Positions 39,573 to 44,705 of a stretch of 44,705 nt of DNA are shown one piece after another. The notes beneath the pieces are model-generated. The model did no database searches, was not told the DNA's origin, and saw only the letters and a program-made list of their open reading frames with translations. Position numbers and translations under genes: made by a program. Source of the DNA: Beijerinckia sp. L45 (lineage in GTDB: Bacteria > Pseudomonadota > Alphaproteobacteria > Rhizobiales > Beijerinckiaceae); contig NZ_LMUU01000028.1 of assembly GCF_009765775.1 (NCBI RefSeq), forward strand, positions 1 through 44,705, read 5' to 3'. The first letter of the stretch is position 1, and every line of letters begins with the position of its first letter.

Positions 39573-42005
39573 ATGGGTAAAGTGCGACCAGAGGTCGCTT
39601 TCTTCAAAATCAGCGGGCTTATGCTGTTTTCTCTCGTCAGATCGTTTTTGCGGCGTCGTGACGGCACGGTCTCGATCATCGGCGCGGTCGCGCTGCCGAT
39701 GCTGGTGGCCTTCGCCTCCCTTGTCGTCGAATTCGGCCATGGGCTTCTGGCAAAAGCCGAGATTCAGCGGGTTGCGGATATGGCGTCCTACGCCGGCGGC
39801 CTGGCCTACGCGTCCAACGGGTCCACCACGTCGATGATCGCCGCGGCCCAGAATGTCGCCTTGCTGAACGGCATACCGGCCTCGGCGGTCAGCGTCCGCC
39901 TCATCACCTCGCCGAAAAACGCGAGCGATCAGGCGGTGTTCGTCAGCATCGCGAAAACCCAGCTGCTGCTTCTCGCGCCCGTCGTCAATTTCAGCTCCAG
40001 CGTGCCGATCGTCGCGAAATCCTATGCGCAACTCGGCGTCAAGACGAATGCCTGCGTGATCGCGCTTGGAACCACGGCCGCCGGCATCAGCATTTCCGGA
40101 TCGACATCGATCACGGCGCCGGCCTGTGCGGTCGCCTCGAACGCCAACGTGACGGCACCATGCGGCACTTCGATCAGCGACGTCGCCACGACCTATGGCG
40201 GCGCCTTGTCGGCCGGCTGCTCGAACGTCATCGGAGCGAAGTCGCAGGCGACCGTCACCGATCCGCTGGCCGGCAACGCGGGCGTCAGCGCCTTGACCAC
40301 CCACCTCGCCGCCGTCAACAGCCTGGCGTCGCCGCTCGCGCCGACCGTTGCTTCCGTACCCACCGTGCCAGCGGTGACAGCCCCGGCCGGGGTCGACCTC
40401 GTCTTCGGTTCGAGCATTCTCACGACGCCAGCGACGACACTCTCCGCCCTCTTGGCGCAGCTTTGCGTCGCCGTCGGGCTTTTCAATCAGTGGGTCGTCA
40501 CCTGCCCGTTGAACACGACCGTCAGCTTCGGCAACGTGACCGTGCAGAACGGCGTGACCGTCACCTTCAATCCCGGCACCATCCTGCCGACGACCTATAA
40601 TTTCAATGGCCAGATCGTGAATAACGGGACGATCATTTTCGGGCCAGGAATCTTCAACATCACCCAAGGCGTCACAACGTCCTATGGATCGACGACGACC
40701 TTCGGCATCGGCACCTTCAACATCGCGCAAACGGTTCTGACATCGGGCGGCTCCGTCGTCTTCGGCCCCGGCACGTACAATATAGCCCAAGGCGTCAGTA
40801 CGACCGGCGGATCCGTCACGTTCGGGGCGGGCACGTACAACGTTGCGCAGGGCATCAGCACGACGGGCGGGTCCGCGACGTTCGGCGCCGGGACGTATAA
40901 TGTCGCTCAAGGCATCAGCACGTCTGGCGGCGCGACCGCGAGCTTCGGGGCCGGCACCTACACCATCGCGCAAGGCGTCAGCACCGGAGGCGGGTCGACC
41001 ACGACGTTCGGCGCCGGGACCTTCACCATCGGGCAAAGCGTCAGCACGGCAGGCGGCGCCACGACCGCCTTCGGCGCGGGCGCCTTCACCATTGCGCAAG
41101 GCGTCTACACGGCCGGTGGCGGCACCACCACCTTCGGCGCCGGGAGCTTCGCGATCGGCCAGGGGACGACCGCCTGTACTGGCGCCGGCAAATACAGCAT
41201 CTGCAATCTTGGGACGACGACCTTCGCCGGGCCGAGCATGTTCCTTCTGTCGAGCGGCATCTACAATACCGGCGGCTCGACGCTGCTGCTCGGCGCAAAC
41301 ACCACGACGAACAGCTTTCAGGTCGGTGCGAGCAGCGACGGCTATGCACTGTATGTCGGCGGCGGATCGACGACGACGTTCGGCGACGCCACCACGGGCC
41401 TGTTCCAGATGGCGGGCAATATCTACGCCCCGCAGGGCGGCAGCTGCATGACTTTCAGCAAGGCGGCCCAACACGACATCAACGGCTCCGTCGCGACGGC
41501 CGGCGGCACGATCTTCGGCTCGGGGATCTACACGGTCAGCGGCTATATCGGGATGGGCTACGCCAACGGCGGCAACACGACTTGCAACGGCGTCTCCGTC
41601 GGCGCCACCGGCACAGACGTGACCTTCGTCACCGGCGCGGCCTCGACGATGGCGTCGGCGAACTGCCCGAGCGCCGCCTTCTGCATCTCCTCGGGATTCA
41701 ACAACGTGTCGCTCTCCGCGCCGACGACAGGGCCCTACGCGAATCTCCTGATCGTCGGGCCGACCACCTACAACACCGGCGGCATCGCGCTGACCGAAGG
41801 CTACGGCGGATCGACGCTCAACGGCGCCATCTACTTTCCGTACGGGCCCATGACGCTCGCCGGCAGCGCCGGCATGGCGCCGGCAGCTGGCCGGTGCCTC
41901 CAGGTGATCGCGTCGCAGATCAACTTCAGCGGCAGCGGCAACATGTCGGCGGCTACGTGCTTCTCGGGATCCGCCTCCGCATGGAACGTCGCGCTGGTGC
42001 AGTAG
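39573..42005 (+). CDS. TadG-like pilus-assembly protein with tandem-repeat solenoid
   Basis: The 810-residue product starts with a TadE/TadG-type domain: a basic stretch (RSFLRRRDGTVSIIG), a hydrophobic segment (AVALPMLVAFASLVVEFGHG) and LLAKAEIQRVADMASYAGGL, as in Flp pilus assembly proteins anchored in the inner membrane. About residues 150-340 are Ser/Thr/Ala-rich with Cys. Residues 356-550 hold ten FGxG units of 20-22 residues, probably a beta-solenoid. The last 250 residues are Gly/Thr-rich with several Cys pairs. No other tad or cpa genes are near. Its start is uncertain: the ATG at 39573 or at 39621. It ends two bases before the end of the convergent hydrolase gene. Confidence 0.75.
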   Translation: MGKVRPEVAFFKISGLMLFSLVRSFLRRRDGTVSIIGAVALPMLVAFASLVVEFGHGLLAKAEIQRVADMASYAGGLAYASNGSTTSMIAAAQNVALLNGIPASAVSVRLITSPKNASDQAVFVSIAKTQLLLLAPVVNFSSSVPIVAKSYAQLGVKTNACVIALGTTAAGISISGSTSITAPACAVASNANVTAPCGTSISDVATTYGGALSAGCSNVIGAKSQATVTDPLAGNAGVSALTTHLAAVNSLASPLAPTVASVPTVPAVTAPAGVDLVFGSSILTTPATTLSALLAQLCVAVGLFNQWVVTCPLNTTVSFGNVTVQNGVTVTFNPGTILPTTYNFNGQIVNNGTIIFGPGIFNITQGVTTSYGSTTTFGIGTFNIAQTVLTSGGSVVFGPGTYNIAQGVSTTGGSVTFGAGTYNVAQGISTTGGSATFGAGTYNVAQGISTSGGATASFGAGTYTIAQGVSTGGGSTTTFGAGTFTIGQSVSTAGGATTAFGAGAFTIAQGVYTAGGGTTTFGAGSFAIGQGTTACTGAGKYSICNLGTTTFAGPSMFLLSSGIYNTGGSTLLLGANTTTNSFQVGASSDGYALYVGGGSTTTFGDATTGLFQMAGNIYAPQGGSCMTFSKAAQHDINGSVATAGGTIFGSGIYTVSGYIGMGYANGGNTTCNGVSVGATGTDVTFVTGAASTMASANCPSAAFCISSGFNNVSLSAPTTGPYANLLIVGPTTYNTGGIALTEGYGGSTLNGAIYFPYGPMTLAGSAGMAPAAGRCLQVIASQINFSGSGNMSAATCFSGSASAWNVALVQ
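40638..41222 (+). repeat. In-frame tandem repeat coding for FGxG units
   Basis: Ten units starting with the codons for FGxG at 40638, 40701, 40761, 40821, 40881, 40944, 41007, 41070, 41133 and (variant, FAGP) 41223. The spacing is 63, 60, 60, 60, 63, 63, 63, 63 and 90 bases. The protein consensus is FGAGTYNIAQGVSTTGGS plus two to four residues. Synonymous differences between units are frequent, so the array is old or selected at the protein level and not a fresh duplication. Confidence 0.9.
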
Positions 42006-42007
42006 CG

Positions 42008-43147
42008 CTATTCGAGGTTGGCCTGCTCCGCTTTCGACTTCGGCGGCGCGAAGGCCGCCTTCAGGCGATCTGCCGCAAAGCGCTGTGCCAGCGCGGCCTT
42101 TTCGACCGCCGCGCCCATGCCGAAGAAATCATGGGTGACGCCGGGGTAGTCCCGCAATTCCGTCGGTACCGTCGCCAGCTTGAGCTTGCCACCGAGCCGC
42201 TCGCCGTCGGAGCGTAGCGGGTCGATCTCCGCGGTGATGATCGTGGTCGGCGGCAGGCCGTCCATGGTGCCCTTGCCGATCATGTCGATACGCGGATCGT
42301 TGGCTTCCGCCGGGTTGGCGAGGAACTGGCCGAAGGCCCAGCGCACCGCCTTCTCGCTCCATGGCCGCGCGGCGGCGTCCTGGAGATAGGAGGCGGTCTT
42401 CATGTCGATCCCCGCCGCGGGCGTGATGAGGATCTGCGCTGCCGGCATCGGCAGCTTGCGGTCGCGCGCGGCCATGCTGGTGTCGACCGCGAGCATGCCG
42501 CCCGCCCCCTCGCCGGCGAGCGCGACGCGGGCCGGGTCGCCGCCGAAGCTTGCGGCATTGGCGAGGACCCAGGCATAGGCGGCGACGGCATCTTCGGGCG
42601 CCGCGGGGAATTTCGCGTCCGGCGCCAGACGATAATCCGGGGCGACGACGATGAAACCGCTGGTGCCGGCCAGGGCGCGCGACGTGACGTCGGTGCTCAT
42701 CGCGTTCTCCAGCACGAAGCCACCGCCGTGGTAGAACACCACCACCGGCCGCGGCTTGCCGACGCCGTCATCGGCCGGGAGATAGACGCGCACCTTCATC
42801 ACACCGCCGGGGCCGTTGAAGGTCAGGTCCTTGGTCGTGACCTTGAACGGATCGAGGGTCTGGCCAGCCTGCTGCAAAAGCTTGGCGGCGGCCTCGATCG
42901 GCGTCGGCTGCTTGCGCGCCTCGTCGGGAGTTAGCGTCTCCAGCTTCTGCGGCCCCATAGAGCGCCACATGTCGAGAACGTGCTTCATGTCGACGTCGAC
43001 GCCGGCGCTCGGGTCGCCCATGAAGGTTGCAAGGATCTGGTCGAAGCGGTCCTTCAGCGTCGGCGTGACTTTCGCGCTCGCGCTCGAAGCCGCGAGTATC
43101 GCGGTCGCACTGAACATCGCGGCGATGAGGGTCGTCTTGCGGATCAT
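42008..43147 (-). CDS. HSL-type alpha/beta hydrolase lacking the nucleophile serine
   Basis: The 379-residue product has a signal peptide (residues 1-25, ending ASA) and an alpha/beta hydrolase fold of the hormone-sensitive lipase group: the oxyanion motif HGGG (140-143), DYRLAPDAKFPAAPEDAVAA, Asp309 in AEIDPLRSDGE and His339 in GVTHDFFGM. The nucleophile elbow, normally GDSAGG, reads GEGAGG (212-217), so the catalytic Ser is Gly214. The codons (GGC GAG GGG GCG GGC GGC) are unambiguous. Either a pseudoenzyme, a binding protein, or one using another residue. It is probably periplasmic. The frame is otherwise intact. Confidence 0.85.
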   Translation of the reverse strand: MIRKTTLIAAMFSATAILAASSASAKVTPTLKDRFDQILATFMGDPSAGVDVDMKHVLDMWRSMGPQKLETLTPDEARKQPTPIEAAAKLLQQAGQTLDPFKVTTKDLTFNGPGGVMKVRVYLPADDGVGKPRPVVVFYHGGGFVLENAMSTDVTSRALAGTSGFIVVAPDYRLAPDAKFPAAPEDAVAAYAWVLANAASFGGDPARVALAGEGAGGMLAVDTSMAARDRKLPMPAAQILITPAAGIDMKTASYLQDAAARPWSEKAVRWAFGQFLANPAEANDPRIDMIGKGTMDGLPPTTIITAEIDPLRSDGERLGGKLKLATVPTELRDYPGVTHDFFGMGAAVEKAALAQRFAADRLKAAFAPPKSKAEQANLE

Positions 43148-43204
43148 GACGCGTGGTTCCTCGCGCCGAGACGGCGGACTCCCAATCTAGGGCAAGGAGG
43201 CCGG

Positions 43205-44041
43205 TCAGGCCAGACGGGGCGCCGTCATCGGCGTCGTGCGCGGCGACTGGTGCATCATGCCGGTCACGGCGCCGCCGCGCGCCCAGGTGCGCAGGAAAGC
43301 CTTCAGCCAGGACGCGACCGCGGCATCATGGAGATACCAGCCCTTGAGGTGCATATCGCGCGGCAGAGCGCCGGGCATGCTGAGACGATCCACCCCTGTC
43401 ACGGTCCATTTGCACATCATGGCGTAGGTGACTTCCGGATGGAACTGCAGCCCGAAGGCGCTGCGTCCATAGGAGAAGGCCTGGGCCTCGAAATCGTCGC
43501 CGGACGCCAGCAGGGTGGCGCCGGTGGGCAGGTCGAAGCCCTCGCGGTGCCACTGGTAGACCTTCTTCGGCAGGGCGCAGGGGCACATCATGCCACCTTC
43601 CGCCGTCGCCCGGATCGGATAATAGCCGACTTCGACGCGTCCTTCCGGGTGCGGCGCGACACGATGGCCGAGGTGGCGCGCCAGCATCTGGGCGCCGAGG
43701 CAGATGCCGAGAAACGGCTTGCCAGCGGCGAGCGGCTTGCCGATGAAGTCGATTTCCTCGCGGATCCAGGGCGCCTCGTCATTGGCGCTCATCGGACCGC
43801 CGAAGATTATCGCGGCATCATGCCCGTCCATCGTCCTGGGCAGGGGATCGCCGCAACTCGGACGGCGCATGTCGAGCTGATAACCGCTCTCGATCAGCAG
43901 ACGGCCGATTCGACCGGGCGTCGAATGAGCCTGATGCAGAATGACCAGGATGCGGCGCGACGGCGCAGGCTTGGCGAGCGAAAGCGGGAGGTCGCCGAAG
44001 CCGTCCATCTCATCCAGCGCTTTGAAAGCATCGTCGAACAA
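43205..44041 (-). CDS. Class I glutamine amidotransferase-like protein
   Basis: A 278-residue stand-alone GATase of the GuaA type. The nucleophile Cys114 (GKPFLGICLGAQMLARHLG) and the pair His201/Glu203 (FGLQFHPEVTYAMM) are present, so it should hydrolyse a gamma-glutamyl amide. It also has AAIIFGGPMSANDEAPWIRE and the EVGYYPI segment. Relatives named GMP-synthase-like act on varied substrates such as gamma-glutamyl compounds; the substrate here is unknown. Upstream, between this gene and the MOSC gene, are two small inverted repeats (CGATA/TATCG at 44058-44072 and GGTTAA/TTAACC at 44093-44111). Confidence 0.9.
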   Translation of the reverse strand: MFDDAFKALDEMDGFGDLPLSLAKPAPSRRILVILHQAHSTPGRIGRLLIESGYQLDMRRPSCGDPLPRTMDGHDAAIIFGGPMSANDEAPWIREEIDFIGKPLAAGKPFLGICLGAQMLARHLGHRVAPHPEGRVEVGYYPIRATAEGGMMCPCALPKKVYQWHREGFDLPTGATLLASGDDFEAQAFSYGRSAFGLQFHPEVTYAMMCKWTVTGVDRLSMPGALPRDMHLKGWYLHDAAVASWLKAFLRTWARGGAVTGMMHQSPRTTPMTAPRLA

Positions 44042-44200
44042 GCGATTTCTTCCTGATCGATAGGTCTTATCGCCTTATGAGACGATTCATTTGGTTAAAG
44101 GAGGATTAACCCAAGGTCGAATAGTGGCAAGAGCGAATATGCACGTGCGGTGCCAGCACTATTGGCCTGAACAACGGCACCGCCATCAATGGTTTCGCGG

Positions 44201-44705
44201 TCACACCACCTCCAGGCGGCGGTGCGGCTCGGGCGGCAGGGTCACGGCTATGGCGTCCCCGGGGTTCACGACGCCACCCGACACCACGATCCCCATGATA
44301 CCGGCCTTGCGGACCACTTGGCCGGCGGCATCGCGATCGAACAGCGCTTTGGTCAGGCCCTGCGCCACCCCGTCGATCTGCTTGCAGGGATTGCGGATGC
44401 CGGAGATTTCCACGACCGCCTCGGCACCGATGCGGAAGATCGTACCGGTCGGCAGGTTGATCAGGTCGATCCCCTGCGTCAGCACGTTCTCGCCCAGCGT
44501 CCCGGCCTCCAGGGCGAAGCCTTGCGCCGCCATCTCGTCGAACAGTTCGGCATGGAGGAAATGCACCTGCGCAAGGTTCGGTGCGGTCGGGTCGAGCTTC
44601 ATCCGGTAGAGGTGCTGCACCGTCTTGCCGGCGTGCGCGTCGCCTTCGACGCCGAGCCCTGTCAGCAGGCGGATCGTCGCGTGCGGGATCTTGCCGACGC
44701 CGTGC
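44201..44705 (-). CDS. MOSC-domain protein, truncated by the window end
   Basis: The reading frame enters from the right edge of the window, so the N-terminus is missing. Visible are HGVGKIPHATIRLLTGLGVE, GDAHAGKTVQHLYRM, FALEAGTLGENVLTQGIDLI and EISGIRNPCKQID with the conserved MOSC cysteine, then DPGDAI-like ending VNPGDAIAVTLP. MOSC proteins bind or transfer sulfur or the molybdenum cofactor. An internal ATG at 44620 should not be taken as the start because the domain clearly continues upstream. It precedes the amidotransferase gene on the same strand by 160 bases. Confidence 0.88.
   Translation of the reverse strand, partial: HGVGKIPHATIRLLTGLGVEGDAHAGKTVQHLYRMKLDPTAPNLAQVHFLHAELFDEMAAQGFALEAGTLGENVLTQGIDLINLPTGTIFRIGAEAVVEISGIRNPCKQIDGVAQGLTKALFDRDAAGQVVRKAGIMGIVVSGGVVNPGDAIAVTLPPEPHRRLEVV

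Noticed and set aside
40638-41222. Regular repeats that at first look like a CRISPR array.
   Set aside because: The period is 60 or 63 bases, always in frame, with diverged units and no unique spacers; they code for protein repeats in the TadG-like protein.

Overview
The window is GC-rich chromosomal DNA from an alphaproteobacterium, most likely of the order Hyphomicrobiales (Rhizobiales). The evidence is the housekeeping set (rbfA, truB, a SUV3-like helicase, yqeY, a Tim44-domain protein, an AT-hook protein, folP/folK, rpoD, dnaG, panB), the gene order rpoD-dnaG, and the codon use. A folate gene fused to a methanofuran-type domain hints at a relative of the Beijerinckiaceae/methylotroph lineages, but this is only an inference. 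No rRNA, tRNA, CRISPR array, phage or complete insertion sequence was seen.

Layout. 0-1.8 kb: rbfA, a small secreted/membrane protein and truB, coupled by ATGA/TGATG overlaps. 1.8-4.0 kb (minus): two adjacent type II toxin-antitoxin modules (PemK-like/Phd-like and BrnT/BrnA) and a Pr6Pr membrane protein. 4.3-7.7 kb: a 1142-residue SUV3-like helicase. 7.8-12.6 kb: accessory DNA with a low-GC membrane protein, a probable small RNA with a strong terminator, a Spy/CpxP-like protein with a His/Asp-rich tail and a GT-C (STT3-like) membrane glycosyltransferase. 12.6-18.2 kb: GNAT, membrane protein, VOC protein, yqeY, AT-hook protein, Tim44-domain protein, MAPEG protein and a conserved unknown. 18.4-20.8 kb: a coupled folate operon (MfnB-FolB fusion, folP, folK). 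20.8-24.4 kb: dienelactone hydrolase, a molbindin and a GH13 branching enzyme. 24.5-32.6 kb: ureC and ureE, separated by a D-amino-acid dehydrogenase gene, a complete glutamate/aspartate ABC importer (gltIJKL) and a pterin dehydratase gene. 32.6-34 kb: an AttH/CrtC-like lipocalin-fold protein. 34.2-38.4 kb: rpoD and dnaG. 38.6-44.7 kb: panB, a TadG-like protein with a tandem-repeat solenoid, an HSL-type hydrolase lacking its nucleophile, a class I amidotransferase and a truncated MOSC protein.

How it fits together. The best-supported units are rbfA-truB (ribosome/tRNA maturation), folB-folP-folK (pterin to dihydropteroate), gltIJKL (acidic amino acid uptake, beside a divergent D-amino-acid dehydrogenase) and phhB-ureE. 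The points most worth a second look are: the MfnB-like domain fused to FolB without the lysines expected of MfnB; DnaG without any of its four zinc ligands; the TadG-like protein carrying ten FGxG repeats; the Ser-to-Gly hydrolase; and a family of palindromic intergenic repeats whose first bases supply TAG stop codons of neighbouring genes.
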